From Fomitopsis serialis (lineage: Eukaryota > Basidiomycota > Agaricomycetes > Polyporales > Fomitopsidaceae): a stretch of 64,000 nucleotides of DNA. The notes beneath the pieces are model-generated. The model worked only from the letters and a program-made list of their open reading frames with translations. It had not been told where the DNA came from and did not search any database. Location: assembly GCF_022376445.1 (NCBI RefSeq), contig NW_025955034.1, positions 62,001-126,000 of the forward strand. The letters run 5' to 3'. Positions 48,137-63,199 of this stretch are shown here, in pieces (position 1 is the stretch's first letter; every line of letters begins with the position of its first letter). The translations under genes were made by a program, and so were the position numbers.

Positions 48137-48945
48137 GATGGTTTGATGATACACAAAACACTGAGCGCGCGCAAGAGCCAAGCCACTTCAAGCTGGCGGG
48201 TGAAAAAGAGAAGGCAATAGTGACGCTAGCTAGAGAGTTACGTGCGCGTGAGGAGTCCTGAGGCCCAGAGAGGATCCAGCACTGAGCAGCCGCGTTGAAC
48301 GATGAACGCGCGCCTACGCCAAGTCAGGTGACCGTGTCGCGCATCCGCTTGTAGTACCCTACGTACGTTGTATGTAAACCGACAGTGATTTCTCTTTGCA
48401 CCAACAGCATCCAGCATTCATAGACGCAAAATCTACCTCCTGTTGTCCTCAAATTGACAACCTTCCGCCAAAGGAGAATCCCGACCATGCGCCACCGTGA
48501 TACTCGGAGTCACCGCGACCGGTGAAGTGCAGTGAGGTGCCAGTGGCTGGCATAGCTGCCGCATCCGAGTCGGTGGTGACAGCGTCAATCATCGGATTCA
48601 TCCTCACTTGCTTCATGCGAGAAGCGTCGTGGAGACATGATGCTCGAGCAGATATCCCATCCAATCGAATATACCTGCCAGTGCGAGTCCAGCACCCCTG
48701 CCGTTTCGGTCAGGAAAAGCGGCCAGGCGTGTTCTCAGGTACGACGACTCTACTCGCCTATCTATCCCATTTCACAATCCATCTGACTCATGATTTCAGG
48801 ACGAAGTTCGGAACGCGGAAAGCCAATAGAGGCTGTGCTCAAATGGCGTGACAGCATATTTGTCCTGCTACTTATATAGGCGTCTCCATCTGTGTCACCA
48901 ACATCTCTAGAGCCTTCTCTGCCCTCGTCGTCGCCCCAGCCCAGG
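48137..48945. other. Divergent intergenic region, kinase-like gene / CACV copy B
   Basis: No gene. Contains the TATA element of copy B near its right end. Confidence 0.45.
48872..48878 (+). promoter_or_regulatory. TATA box of CACV copy B
   Basis: TTATATA about 70 bases before the start codon at 48946. Copy D has a TATA-like site at nearly the same distance. Confidence 0.5.
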
Positions 48946-50088
48946 ATGTACCGGCGTACCATCGAGGAGTACGCTTCCTCGATCGCCGAGAAGATTCGCA
49001 AACATTTATATCCGGAATCTGACCGAGAGCCTCTGATCCACATACTAGAGAAGATCAGGCAATTGGCTAGAGAACGACCACTGGCCTCGGCTGGTGCCTT
49101 CGCAGTAGAGGCAGACAATATTAGGGATCTCGAGCGAGATGTTTGCAGACCGAATATGGCAGGACTCGTCCGGACTCGGAGTGGCCACTGGGGCTTCCGT
49201 TCACCATAGTTCCATACATCGGGGGCGAATGGGCCTTTAACGTAGCTAATCAACTACGAAGCATCGTCGCAAACCTCGAGACTGCATATGAGAACAGGTA
49301 CGCTACGATTTCTGTGACAGTATCTATGTCATGTTCGAGAAGCCTGATGAATCGACTACAGCTACGCCCCCAGGAACGCCGACGACGTCTTTCGGGTGGA
49401 GAAAATACTCCATGAGCACATAGGATTGCCCCTCCCGCTCGTCTGGCAGATCATTGAGGACGCCGAATACTGGGTTCGCTCTGCGGGGAGCTGCGCACAC
49501 CTGACCGTCACCTCAGACGATGATACAGTGCAGGAATCATTGTGCTGCAAGGCAATGATACCGTCCTACGTGAAGGACTACAAACCGCTGCGCAGGATCG
49601 TATTCACAATATACTCGCACGATCAAGGCATGTATTTTTTTCATCACGTCGTTGTCCGATTCCGAGTGGTTGCGCGGCGTTCTCAGAATGTTTGTGAGCC
49701 TTCGAGGCAATCATACTGGCGAACTGTGGGCACGTCTCTGTTATATGCCTTGGCGAAAGCGCAATCATTGTTGGCTAATATCATACGAAACTCTGTAGGT
49801 TGGCAAGACGATGATGATGATACTTCCTGGACCTGGTTCGAAGCAGGAAGCGAGGCCGCCGGGAGGCGGGTCATCGTACACAACGTTCTCGCTTCCCGGG
49901 ACGTCTGCATGCACCGCATCCACTGGGATCTCACTTCGCCCGGCGGCACGAAGGGCTCCAAGCTACACGAGTGGATGAGTTGCTTCACGGGCGGACAGGA
50001 ACTCTCCGTCTTCGCCTGCGCACAGTATGAGGAGTGGAAGAATCACGTTCGACAGGTGGTAGTGGAAGTTTACTGCGCTTGTGTGTAG
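48946..50088 (+). CDS. CACV-family protein, copy B
   Basis: Three exons as in copy A. The N-terminus is IEEYASSIAEKIRKHLYPES with LEKIRQLARERP; the literal frame breaks near 49150-49210, then resumes with VANQLRSIVANLETAYE. Exon 2 is YAPRNADDVFRVEKILHEHI, GLPLPLVWQIIEDAEYWVRS and RPLRRIVFTIYSHDQG-like (here KPLRRIVFTIYSHDQG). Exon 3 starts WQDDDDDTSWTWFEAG and holds HRIHWDLTSPGGTKGSKLHE, WMSCFTGGQELSVFACAQYE and the end VVVEVYCACV (stop 50086-50088). It forms a tandem pair with copy C on the same strand. The frame break fits one missing base. Confidence 0.72.
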
Positions 50089-50582
50089 TGGTGTCTATGT
50101 ATCAAGTCTCCCCAGACAGACGTGACCATTTCTTTGACGTCGACGGTCATATTTCAGAGTATTCTTGTCTGACACTTGAGAACGACATTGAAATTCTTCG
50201 GTGGACATTTGCCAGACCCCGGGCCTCTTGTGACTCTAGCATACTTACGTAGTATGTACTAATCAGTACTCTGGTATTTTTGAACGATGCCATCACAGCA
50301 ACCGTCTCTCTGAGTCTCTGTCATGTGCACGACTCGGTGGCGTTGACGTCATCTGGAAACTGGAGCATTGCCCCGCTACTTACACCATACACGCACTTGC
50401 ATGCGCAACAGGCAGTACCAAGGCAGTACAAAAGTAAGTTAGACTGGTCTTGCTTGTAGGCGCCTCCGCTATGAGACATAAGTATAGTGTGGCTGTACTG
50501 ACCCAGTGCATCTATTAGGATCCGGACTCATCATCACAGCACTAGTCTCCAATTCCCCCGGTTGCCGGTGACCGCCCTCAGC
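50089..50582. other. Spacer between CACV copies B and C
   Basis: No gene seen; about 490 bases. Confidence 0.5.
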
Positions 50583-51681
50583 ATGGATGGCCTACATAGC
50601 GTTGAGGATGCCGTTACCACGCTCTCTCAAACACTCCGTGCTCGATGGACCAATTGCGAGCCGCTGCTTCTGAAGCTGGAGGAGATCAACCGGCTCGTCC
50701 AAGGACTGCCCCCGGATGAACCGACTCTCCAAGCCAGTACACGCAGACTTGACTCTGTGCTGGCTGACCTCGAGATATCCGACAGCCTGAGCTCTCGATT
50801 TGCCAGGCTCATGCAGAGATGGCTTCCGCCTGCTCAACGCTCCGAACCAGATTGGGCACACGAATCTCCTGTGCCGCCGCCTGCAAACGAGCATCTCTCG
50901 ACAGGGCGGATACAGGCGATAGCAAAGCAGTTGCAGAGCGTCATCACAGCACTCAAAGCCGCATACTCGTACGTCGTATCATCTTCGATCCCTCTGAGCC
51001 TGATCTCATGGATGTGCAACAGCTATGCTCCTAGGGACGTAGAAGACGTCCTACAGACAGAACGCATACTGCATGTCGACCTAGGACTTCCTCTCCCGCT
51101 CGTATGGACGATCTTCGACGAGGCAGAATACTGGGTCCGCTCCGTCGGACGTTGCGGAAGCCTGACAGTTACCGCAGAGACTGCTGCGATCCAAGAGTCG
51201 CTCTGTTGCACAGCGAGGATACCACCGGGTGTGAAGGATTACAGACCGCTGCGCCGGATCGTGTTCACGATCGAATCTCATGACCAAGGTACGCGGTGCA
51301 CCTCTGCGCTGTCCGTGTTGTCGAAATGTCTCAACACGGCTCGACCAACTACGCTCCGGTCGTGTCTAATCGTTTTCACCGGTAGGTTGGCGAACCTCTG
51401 ACGACGGCGGTTCCTGGACGTGGTTCGAAGTAGGCAGTGACACTGCTTCGAGGCGGTTCATCGCGAACAACACTGCTGCGACCCGTGACTTCCGAACGCA
51501 CCGCGTACAATGGGACCTCATTCCGAATGACGAGGACCCCGAAGCAGACACTGAGTTGCACGAGTGGATGAGCCGCTTCGCTGGTGGAGAAGACATCTCC
51601 GTGTTCGCCAGAGCTCAGTTTGGAGGATGGAAGAATTACGTTCGAAGGGTGCTGGTGGAGGTTTATTGCGCTTGCGTCTAA
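50583..51681 (+). CDS. CACV-family protein, copy C
   Basis: The cleanest copy. The start ATG 50583 gives MDGLHSVEDAVTTLSQTLRA. The helical part contains KLEEINRLVQGLPPDEP and RIQAIAKQLQSVITALKAAY. Exon 2 encodes YAPRDVEDVLQTERILHVDL, GLPLPLVWTIFDEAEYWVRS and RPLRRIVFTIESHDQG. Exon 3 encodes WRTSDDGGSWTWFEVGSD, THRVQWDLIPNDEDPEADTE, LHEWMSRFAGGEDISVFARA and ends VLVEVYCACV, stop 51679-51681. About 330 residues. The conserved WFE and HEWM...GD...SVFARAQ blocks suggest a beta-sandwich; partner or ligand unknown. Confidence 0.75.
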
Positions 51682-53514
51682 GTAGCGGCGTGTCCCGTCT
51701 CAGTCGGATAGCAGGGTGGAGCTTGCCCATTGTTTTCAATGATACAACTCTATAAGAAGCGTGAACATTCGTGCGGGGGTAACAGGCGTTCGGATTGGCT
51801 GCAGACGAGAGACAAAGACAAAGACGAAGCGCACCTCGGGCAGTCAAGGCGGTTCTAGCGCTCCACGACATGTGGTCGCAGTGCGCGTTCGGCATTCGCC
51901 AACGTTCAACAAACCGTACGGCACCTTCGGGTTATGCACGGACATCTAAGTTACTTACCATAAGTATGGACACTGTCTTCTCGCAACTTCCGCGCTGATG
52001 CTCGAATTTGAGTGTCTAGTATCAAGTCAAGTACACAGCTGCGATGCATCACATTAGATATACATCCTCGAAGTCGGCATCTATGACGTACGTTTATGCA
52101 CTATCTCCGGGCTGTAAGGTCAGAGGTATTGTGTCAACATAACAGTGTAGCCTGCTGCTGTCTAGGCCCCTATATCTTGAAGGAATTTGCCGCCCTTTGA
52201 CTGATCACCATGTCGATCACAGACTCTGCAGGTCGCCCGTACGAACGTTCAATCTTGACTTTGCGTGTCTGCTTCAGGTGACTCGGCGCACAATCGAGCG
52301 GAGAAACATCCCTGAAAGGTTACAGCTGTCTCCAGATCGAAAAGTAGTTCCTCGTCCTGGAAGAAGGCTCCTTCAAACGTGAGCCAGAACGTCCCCGTCA
52401 TGGGCTCGGGTCGAGCTCACCTCGGTATGGCCGAGGTCGAACGGCAGATGAAGTAAAAACCCGATGTTCTGCGCCCGTGTACACTTCTTTGGGAAGGGGC
52501 CTATCGGTTTGCAAACAGCTGTATGTAACAGCGCACGTCTGCTTCCCACTTAGCGCTCGTCTTCTCTAGCGACAGCTCCTACTTACCTGCGCGTTCCGTC
52601 GTCGAGGAGACCGTTGTCCTGCGCTGATCGGTGCCATATCTCCGCTGACGCACATGCCGTGGCTCCTGCAAGTTAGACCTAGTATTCTTCTCTCCCATGG
52701 TGCCGGGCCCGTACTTACGGTGGCTGACCTTCCTTCAAGCTTCACTGCTTGCCAAAACCGCCCCGATGCTTGTCATCACTCTCAGCGCGGTATTTCAGTG
52801 TACCTCGTCCAGGACCTTCGAAGCTGCGCAGCGGCGGAACCTCGTGACAAAAACCTCGGGGCAAACAGCAGCTTGGTGAAGGAGCGCAACGCCGGTGGCA
52901 CTGCCTTTGGAGAACTCGCGACGAGTTTGCGAAACGCCCCAGGGAAGATGGCCCGGGACTAGCTGGTCATATGTCTGCAAAGTGTGCAGGCCAGTGATGG
53001 AGTGCTGGCACAAGGAGATGCGGTGAGGTCGGTGAGAAGGACGGCGGAGCGCGACTGTGCGGCTCTTGCATGATGGTGTCGAGCCGCGTGCGATGTCGAC
53101 GTGATGAACGCACCATTCGGATTGAGAGTATGGCTGTGATGGCAGCCATTGAACTCGTTCGGTACGGACTTCATGTTGAACTTGCCCTATATCAATCTTG
53201 ACGACTTGCTCTCGCTTCGAATAGGACGTATTACTGTACGAGTGGAGAGTATTGCATGCGAAGGGTGCACGCGAACCTTGGTCTGCAAACACGACCGCAA
53301 TACATTGCGGACTTCACGACTGTCCATGTCTCGACTCCCAGTCTGATACCGATTCAACCTAGTCACTTGCGCACGTCTTGATAGCCTTAGAAGTACGAGC
53401 CTCTTCTTGAATCTGTAAAGCTTGGCGCCACGAGCCGGAGGCTCGACGCGCTGGAGACTCGGAGAGGCGTCGGATCGCCGAACACACCATAGCAGGCCCA
53501 ATGCATCGCCGTGA

Positions 53515-53569
53515 ATTATTGCCGCGAATTATTGCCAGCGGATTATTGCCAGTGAAGTAGGCAATTGCC
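53515..53569 (+). promoter_or_regulatory. ATTATTGCC repeat array with GGCAATTGCC palindrome
   Basis: ATTATTGCC occurs at 53515-53523, 53528-53536 and 53542-53550 with 13-14 base spacing. A perfect palindrome GGCAATTGCC follows at 53560-53569, sharing the ATTGCC half-site. It lies 130-185 bases upstream of the secreted-protein start and may be a transcription-factor site cluster. Confidence 0.45.
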
Positions 53570-53624
53570 TTATTGACGAGCGGGACACCATCGGTCCACG
53601 AGCGTCGTCGAGAGGCGTCTAGGG

Positions 53625-53630
53625 TATATG
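53625..53630 (+). promoter_or_regulatory. TATA box of the small secreted protein gene
   Basis: TATATG 75 bases before the ATG at 53700. Confidence 0.45.
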
Positions 53631-53699
53631 AGCTGCAGAACATGTAGAAGAAAAGCAGATTCCTCACCACCGAGAATCAGGTTACAGAAATTTCCTACG

Positions 53700-54259
53700 A
53701 TGCAGTTCAAGCTCTCCTTTGCAGCCCTCTCCGCCATCGTCGCGGTCGTCGCTGCAATTCCTTCCGTCAGTACATAACTCCGTCCGCCCGCTAGTAGTGC
53801 TGACATCCCACACCCAGCCCGAGGTCACCACCGTTATCTTCACCGAAGCAGAGATGATTCAGTGGCTCAAGTCCACTGACGCCAACCTCACCTTCATCGG
53901 CGAACCAATTCCAGGTGTCAATGCGCCCGAGGGTCTTGTCTCGCGCTCCGCGCAGAACACGATAGTCACGTACTGCAGCCACCGCACCGACAACGTCTGC
54001 GGTGGCGGGTGCACCGTGTATAACGGAGGGTCGACGTGCCTCAGCACGCCGGGCACGAATTGCCTCGCCGCTATGAACAACGTCGGTTTCTGCGACCGCG
54101 GCGGGTACGTACGCAGATGGACGGCGAAGGCAAGGATCATTGATATATGCCTCTAGATGCGGAGGTAGCTGCCACCAGCTCTCGACTTGCGGGACTGAGC
54201 TGGATAACGGTTACTGCTACACGCCCGGCACTGCGTCGATCCTCGTTGGGAATTATTAG
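53700..54259 (+). CDS. Small secreted cysteine-rich protein
   Basis: The start ATG 53700 gives a clear signal peptide (MQFKLSFAALSAIVAVVAAI). The first intron begins right after IPS. Exon 2 encodes PEVTTVIFTEAEMIQWLKST and a Cys-rich domain with TYCSHRTDNVCGGGCTVYNG and NNVGFCDRGG. A second short intron follows, then CGGSCHQLSTCGTELDNGYC, ending ASILVGNY, stop 54257-54259. I count ten cysteines in the mature part, spaced in a CxGGxC-like way, so five disulfides are likely. Total about 150 residues. Such proteins are common in basidiomycete secretomes and are often expressed during development or interaction; the function here is unknown. Confidence 0.82.
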
Positions 54260-54783
54260 GCGCAGCTTGGGAATATGCTGCATGTACAACAGGCTGAGAA
54301 CGCGATGGGAGATGGCGAGGTCTAAGAATGCGCCTGACTTTGTAGTAGCTCGAAAGCAGAGTAGAAGGCATGGCGTTCAATAACAAGTTAGCATGACCGC
54401 AGTGTGCACATAATGATAGTGTCCGCTGCTCCATGTCCCGAGGTAGTACCATGCACGAAGGTGAGCAGCAAAGCGGTCTCGACTTTTGTGGCCACATACC
54501 GTCCCAACCAGCAAACCCATTCCGTTGCATGAAGAACTACATATGATATGGTGAGCGAACATTCGGTGATACATTCCCACGACGAGCACTGAAGTACTTA
54601 CTACTCACATACCAGTAAGCAACAGCCTGTACGTGACGTTGTCCGACTCGCGCGAGACATCCGACGAGCGAGGCTCAGCGTTCAACGTTCAGTGTTCACA
54701 CTCAAGGCCTTCAAGCTTCCTCACAGTGAAGGTTTGAAGGGAACTGCTCAGCACTGCGCATTCAGATCACTTGTACAAGACCT
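54260..54783. other. Intergenic region between convergent genes
   Basis: 3' ends of the secreted-protein gene and the TENA-like gene. No other feature. Confidence 0.5.
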
Positions 54784-55708
54784 CTATATCTTCTCGCTAA
54801 GCATGATGAGCTCCTCTCCCCGACGGGCCAGAACGCCTCTTCCAGTTCAACGACCCGAGCCCATATAGCCTCGGCACGTATCCATGCAGGAGATCCAGGT
54901 TCGATGCCAAGGCTGCGACACAACCAGAGGAAATGTCACACAAGGGCGCACATGAAGCGCAAGTGATGAGGCGAGACAAAGTGATTGCCTGTAGGTTCAG
55001 TCATACAGCAAAGGTCACCCAGGGCTTACCTGTTCACGATCTGAGCGAGTTCGTCGACGAACTTGACGAACTCTTGATTGGTCCAGTTGTTGACGAGCGA
55101 CTTGACTGCGGGTGCAGTGCCGCCCTCGGCGTCGACTGGCTTCAGCGATCCAACGTATCGCCATGAGTCTAAGTAGACCTGCTCGGTGTTACGTCAGTCG
55201 GCATCTCACTACTAATTCAAGGGTAAACACACACCTGCTCCATCGCCCACAGGAACACCAATGCGTCTTCGATTCTGCCCTCTGCACCGACCTTAGCCAT
55301 CTCCGCAGTGTAGTCTCTCGTCGCCTTCCGCTCCTTCCACCCGTCCGGCTTCAAACCGTGCTCTCGGGCAACATCGCCGAAGAAATTCACCTCCCGCACA
55401 ACATTCGTGAGGGCGTAACTCAGTACGCGCACAATCTCCTTGTTCTGGCGCTCCCTCGGCGACTCCGCTTCGTCCAGCGACGAGAACGGGACAGCAGCCA
55501 GCGTTCTCCCGATGAACGCGGGATACCCGTGTGCTGCGTAAAGCCTGTCTTGCTCCAGCCAGAGTGAGAGTAGAGCAGGAGGGAGCGTGCCCAGCCCGGC
55601 GGCGGTGAGGAATGGGTGTTCAGTGACTGCTGAATATGGGCGCGGCGTCGAGAGGGAGAGAAGGTGCGCGGTGAGCGTCGTAGTACTTGCCGTCGGAGGC
55701 GTCGACAT
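54784..55708 (-). CDS. TENA/THI-4-type heme-oxygenase-fold protein
   Basis: The start ATG 55708 gives MSTPPTASTTTLTAHLLSL. Exon 1 carries LPPALLSLWLEQDRLYAAHG and NKEIVRVLSYALTNVVREVN, then FFGDVAREHGL, typical of the fungal TENA-like helical bundle; ALVFLWAMEQ ends exon 1. Exon 2 encodes VYLDSWRYVGSLKPVDAEGG and LVNNWTNQEFVKFVDELAQI. The last exon reads GSPAWIRAEAIWARVVELEE, then AFWPVGE, and should end LIMLSEKI at the stop 54784-54786. One base is missing near 54811-54817 to reach that stop. Members of this fold include thiaminase II-like enzymes; the catalytic identity of this subgroup is unclear, so no enzyme name is assigned. Confidence 0.75.
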
Positions 55709-56201
55709 GGTCGTCGGTAGTGAAGATGCGATTCCTGGAAACCTCCTCCGATAGGCCTGTACTATCTTACAGTGACCTCGAATCCGAGTCGCTGGGTGGT
55801 TGTTTGGTCTTAATAGGATCAGGGGCCAATAGCCTTAACGCCCGTACCCTCCCCCTCCTCCTCCTCATTCTATTGTGGCAAGGCAAAATTGGCGCGGCAC
55901 AATTAGACCAGCTGCTGTGTACCACTGTATGAACCAATGTCACTGCACTTCACGATGTTAAGTATTGAAGTGCACGGACTCTTGAGGCGCCGCGTTTAGG
56001 CGGGGTGGTGTTGCTATAGGCCACAGGTCCGTGGATGAAAATTTGAAAGTCTAAAATCCCGTTATCCGTACTTTTACACGCGCGAGGGCCCGAACAGAGG
56101 TATCGAAACTTGTAGTCAAAAGTCTTACACTAGCGTCCGAAAGCGATGCCAAGGTCCGTCATTCATACAACAACCCAATCGCACCATCCGTCCCAGCCCG
56201 C
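55709..56201. other. Intergenic region upstream of the TENA-like gene
   Basis: Contains the TENA-like promoter and the 3' end of GFA1. No gene. Confidence 0.5.
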
Positions 56202-58906
<2,705 letters not shown>

Positions 58907-61104
58907 CTCGTCGGTCGTGTAAGGGTCGTGAACGTTCTAGGAAGCATACACACCGAGTCAGCATCGTTGGTATACAACAGCACACGCGTAGCGTACTCAC
59001 TGGAAGGTAATGGATGATGTGAAAAGGAGAAGGCGAGGAGACGAAACGGGGGAGACGTCGACGAGGTTATATACGCACCACGGCGACTGCCTCCCGCGGT
59101 TGTCCTCCAGCGCGGATCGCGATGCGTGTCCAAACAGGGCCAAATACACGCGGTCGCGCTCACAGCCTGCGCGCCACCCACTTTTGCTCGGCCGCGCCTC
59201 TGCCACCGCTCTGCACCGCAGTCTCGGACACGCCCTGCCCCGCCCCCTTGGCCCCTCTCTTCTGGCTTGCTCCTTCACAGCGTCTCCCGTCTTGGCAGTA
59301 CGCGGGCGTAGCGGAGACATTTGCGTCCGCCCCAGGTCGCGCGCGAGGCGGCTGTGCCGCGAGTGAGATCATCCCGTCGCGGACTCTGGGCTTTGCGTTC
59401 TACAGTCGAAGATCGTTCTCTCTGCCTTTCTATCCGCCCCGGGATTGGTGCCTTTCACAATGATGACGCACTCTGGGCAGCGGGCAGAAGCCTCCTCCTC
59501 CTGGAAAGCAGTCGCCAGGACCCTGCCAGAGGCTCGGCGGTACTGATTATCACCGTACCGACTTAGGCCATTTATCGCCTGCGCAAACACTGGACAAGAA
59601 GGCGCATTATCATGTTCTGGGCGTTCTGCGCTGTTAGAAGATCATTCTTCGCTTGTCGTACATGACGGCAAGATGTATATTTAGGGCATCACTGAACCCG
59701 ACACCTGTGTTTAATTTGCTGGCTGCGGACGCTGGCTTGAAGCTTCTCCCCCTGGCTCTTCACACCACGGTGAGCTGGTCCGACCAAGCAGAGCGCTGAT
59801 CATCGTTTGTCGTTGATCCTCAGTTCGTCTCATCGTCTGGTGGCTGACCAGTAATTCGGAGGCCGCCTGTGAACGAAATTGGCGACTGGACATTGCGATG
59901 CACCATCATTTGTGCTGTACACGTGCGTTCCTCTCTGACGCTGTATCTGCATGCTTTTAATAGCCACACAATTCGCCTGGCAAGAGTTGCTGTTGTCTGG
60001 CGGCCCCGCTCGCCGCCCAAGTTCTCGTAATATGCATCGAAGCACAGATATCGCACACAGAAGTTGTGGAAGTTTCGTTCGCAGCACGACTCACTCTCTC
60101 TGCCTCTAGTCCAGGCTTTCAATAACCCCCGCGCCTTCGTCTTCTTCCTGCATCACCGCCCACCGTCAGCATCACCCGAGGATGCCTCCACACCGCCTCT
60201 ACGACATAGACAAGACATCCACGTCCCGGCATCAACTCTGAATGCGTACTTACTGTCGTCGACTACGTCTGTGACACTAGTAAGGCTCATACGCTTCACT
60301 GAACGCGACCCCCATGCTGTTCGACCTGTCCGAGCGCACCGACACATACATCGCTTCCGTTTGAACGTCGGGTTGTTCGCGCTCATACTGTTTCCGACAC
60401 ACATGCCAGGTGTCGAAGCGTTGGCAACGGAACCGATGCGTCGATGGTCGAAACCAGAATAGGCACTGCCACATACTTCGCGGCGTACTGCCAGTGGTAT
60501 CTCGCGAACGTGTGTGCGAACCCGAAAGAGTACAAAGTACTCGCGAGGGCCCTCCGAGTCAGGGACCGCCGATGTCCTGGGTTGAGCATGAGACTATCTA
60601 CCGACACGGATATACCGTGGCATAACGCGCCGAATTCGCTTCAGTGTACGCACTGAGGTTCAAGACATCGTACAGTACAGTACTAGTACTGCATTCTACT
60701 TTTCGGTACATTGGGTCTGCGGCGCACCGGCTGCTCCCTTCAAGTTTGTCAGCTCCCCGCAGGCCAATATCCTCACTCTCCGCGCTTCTGCGGTACGCAG
60801 CGCGTATGTACTGCAGTCATACTATTCTTTTGGTGCGCACTTCCTGGCGCTGTCTGTGTGCATATGGTGTACTAATTGTGACGGTGCAGCGCTCCGAATA
60901 TCCAGATCATGTTTCCGACGTCGAGTCACGCCACACATGCATATCTGCCATGTCTCCTGGCAGTGCCAGTGGCAGGAAAGACGACAATCTCTACGGGTAG
61001 AAAAGAAGTGTCATGATATATGTATGACTCAAACTGTTGCATGCATCTATGTACTTGGGACTCAAACCTGCCAGTGTATCGTACGCTATGCCGTAGAGAA
61101 AATA
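58907..61104. other. Gene-poor region upstream of GFA1
   Basis: The first few hundred bases are the GFA1 promoter. The rest has only short frames without family likeness. Confidence 0.4.
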
Positions 61105-62162
61105 CTAGACACAAGCGCAGTAGAGCTCCACCACCACCTTTCGTGCGTGATTTGCCCCCGCTCTATACTGAGCTCGTGCGAAGACAGAGATCTCATCCCC
61201 TCTCGCGAAGCGGCCCATCCACTCATGCAGTTCAGCCGCATCCACCGCGAAGCCATCGTCTGACGCCGTGGTGTCCCACTGGATGCGATGTGTGCAGAAG
61301 TCCGCGGAGGCAGGGTCGTTGGTCACGATGGCCCGCCTCCAGGCGGCCTTGCTGTCTGCTTCGAACCAAGTCCAGGAATCGTCGCCGGTGGTGGTTCGCC
61401 AGCCTATGCAAAATGATCAGTTGTGTACCGCATGACATGTAATGCCCCGGAATCAGCCGAGAACGCGACAAGTAGAGTGCATACCTTGATCACGCGACTC
61501 GATCGTGAACACGATCCTGCGCAGAGGTCTGTACTTCTTCGCACCCGACGGAATGCTCGCCGTACAGCACAGCGACTCCCGTATCGCAACGTTGTCTGCG
61601 GCGACCGTTAGGTCTCCGCAGCTCGCTACAGATCGAACCCAATATTCCGCGGTTTCAAGAATCTGCCAGACGAGCGGGAGAGGCAGTCCCATACGATCGT
61701 GGAGTATACGTTCCGTTCGTAGGACGTCGCCGGCGTCTCTGGGGACGTAGCTGTCATAAATTCGTCAGGCCTCGATGAACGTGGCAGCCTCACATGGTGT
61801 AACATACCAGCCTGTATATGCCTCTAGGTTCATGATGACGGCCTGCAAGCGTTGAGCTATCTCCTGTGCTTGTTCGCTCGAGAGCCTGTCGTTGCGACGA
61901 GGACGGGGTATGTAGGCCCTGCTGTGCCAATGGAATGGATCGGAGTCCAACACAGCGCCCACTTCGCGCGCGATATCGCTGAGCTTGCGCGCCTGCGCCG
62001 TGAGGGATCCGTGGAGGCTGGTAGTTCTCTCGCCAGTCGCCGGATCTCCTCTAGCTTCTGTACGATCAACGCGTGCTCGACGGTGTGCAGTTTGCGACGA
62101 AGCCCCTCCGCGATCGAGGCAGCGGAATCCTCGATGGTGTATGTGGCTATTGTTTTCCGCAT
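61105..62162 (-). CDS. CACV-family protein, copy D
   Basis: Start 62162, MRKTIATYTIEDSAASIAEG, with KLEEIRRLARELPAS. The literal frame breaks near 61880-61930, then LSSEQAQEIAQRLQAVIMNL continues to the exon end. Exon 2 encodes YVPRDAGDVLRTERILHDRM, GLPLPLVWQILETAEYWVRS and RPLRRIVFTIESRDQG. Exon 3 encodes WRTTTGDDSWTWFEAD, HRIQWDTTASDDGFAVDAAE, LHEWMGRFARGDEISVFARA and ends KVVVELYCACV (stop 61105-61107). The usual G-W-x-N block near the end reads AGANHARK, losing the Trp. It is a tandem neighbour of copy E on the same strand. Confidence 0.7.
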
Positions 62163-63199
62163 CCCGGGCTGAAGAGGTGAGGGGTAGATAAGGTGGTGAA
62201 GATGTTGCTGCAGGAAGAATTGCCATTATATGGACCACTGATACGAAGACGCCTGGCGGGACAAATGCGCTGACATACCTTGTCAGAACCGCCGCCCACC
62301 TGCCCCCACATCCCGTCGCAAGAGTGATAAGATGTTGCGATGTTCTAGGTCAGTGTCTTGGTGTCAACGAGTCGACACCCGTCTGCAAACTGCACGGACA
62401 CGACTGTGGCGCTTTCGTGGATCTTTCAAGGGAACAAAATTCATCCTACGTGTCTGAGTCAGATGCATTGTCAGATGGGACTCTGGGGAGCGAGCAGGGC
62501 ACAGACTGTACTCACTGAACATTACCCATACTCGATACAGAGCTTTCCACGGCCAGCGACAACCTGAGCGGCAGAGACAGGGTCTACAGGCGCGAGCAAT
62601 ACAGTTCAGCCCGTAAGGCTAGCGTCACCACTACATGATACCGCCACCCTGGTGCCACCATCAGAATAGTAGACGAACCCCCGGTCGGAGGCCTGGTAGG
62701 ATGTATCAAATGTCCTTGTTGTCCTCGTCGTCGCCCGTTCGATATCACAGTCTGGGGCCGTAGTCGTAGCCTCCAGCGGAATACATGAACAGAAGGGTCT
62801 CCTGCTCTCAGAAGGTCCGGTTGTTACGGAGGGCGACAATCCTCCGAGACAGATCGCCGACTGTATGGATTTCGGACGATTCGCCATCCTGATCCGCAAA
62901 GGCTTCGTACACTGTATTAGACACGATAGTAGATTGTGCTTCGCGAATGGATGTCATGAGGTCATGAGGGATTATGCCAGCGAGGAAAGAACGCACATTT
63001 GCTTTATGTCCATAATTGCATTTGTACTAGGGATTGAAGCCCTTCGGATCGATCGACGGTACAGTCCAGGTGTCAGGTTCGTGTGAAGCATCTAGGGTTG
63101 AAGGGTCCAATATGTTTGCAGAAGATCGAGTTTCAGACGAAGACATCCGGGGCTATGACGCGAGAGCCACGTCTGCCTGGTGATATTAGACAGATACCA
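62163..63199. other. Spacer between CACV copies D and E
   Basis: Contains the copy D promoter. A minus-strand open segment (62606-62996) reads MRSFLAGIIPHDLMTSIREA but has no recognisable relation to the family. Confidence 0.4.
62225..62230 (-). promoter_or_regulatory. TATA-like site of CACV copy D
   Basis: The minus strand reads TATAAT about 63-68 bases before the start at 62162, matching the spacing seen for copy B. Confidence 0.4.

Larger units (their letters stand above)
51682..53699. other. Gene-poor region with secreted-protein promoter at its end
   Basis: No firm gene. A minus-strand open segment (52795-53292) contains TYDQLVPGHLPWGVSQTRRE with protein-like composition but no family. 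The right end has repeated ATTGCC sites and a TATA box before the small secreted protein. Confidence 0.35.

Noticed and set aside
50562..50582. Alternative TTG start for CACV copy C
   Set aside because: A normal ATG in frame lies at 50583 and fits the family N-terminus; a TTG start is not expected in a fungal nuclear gene.
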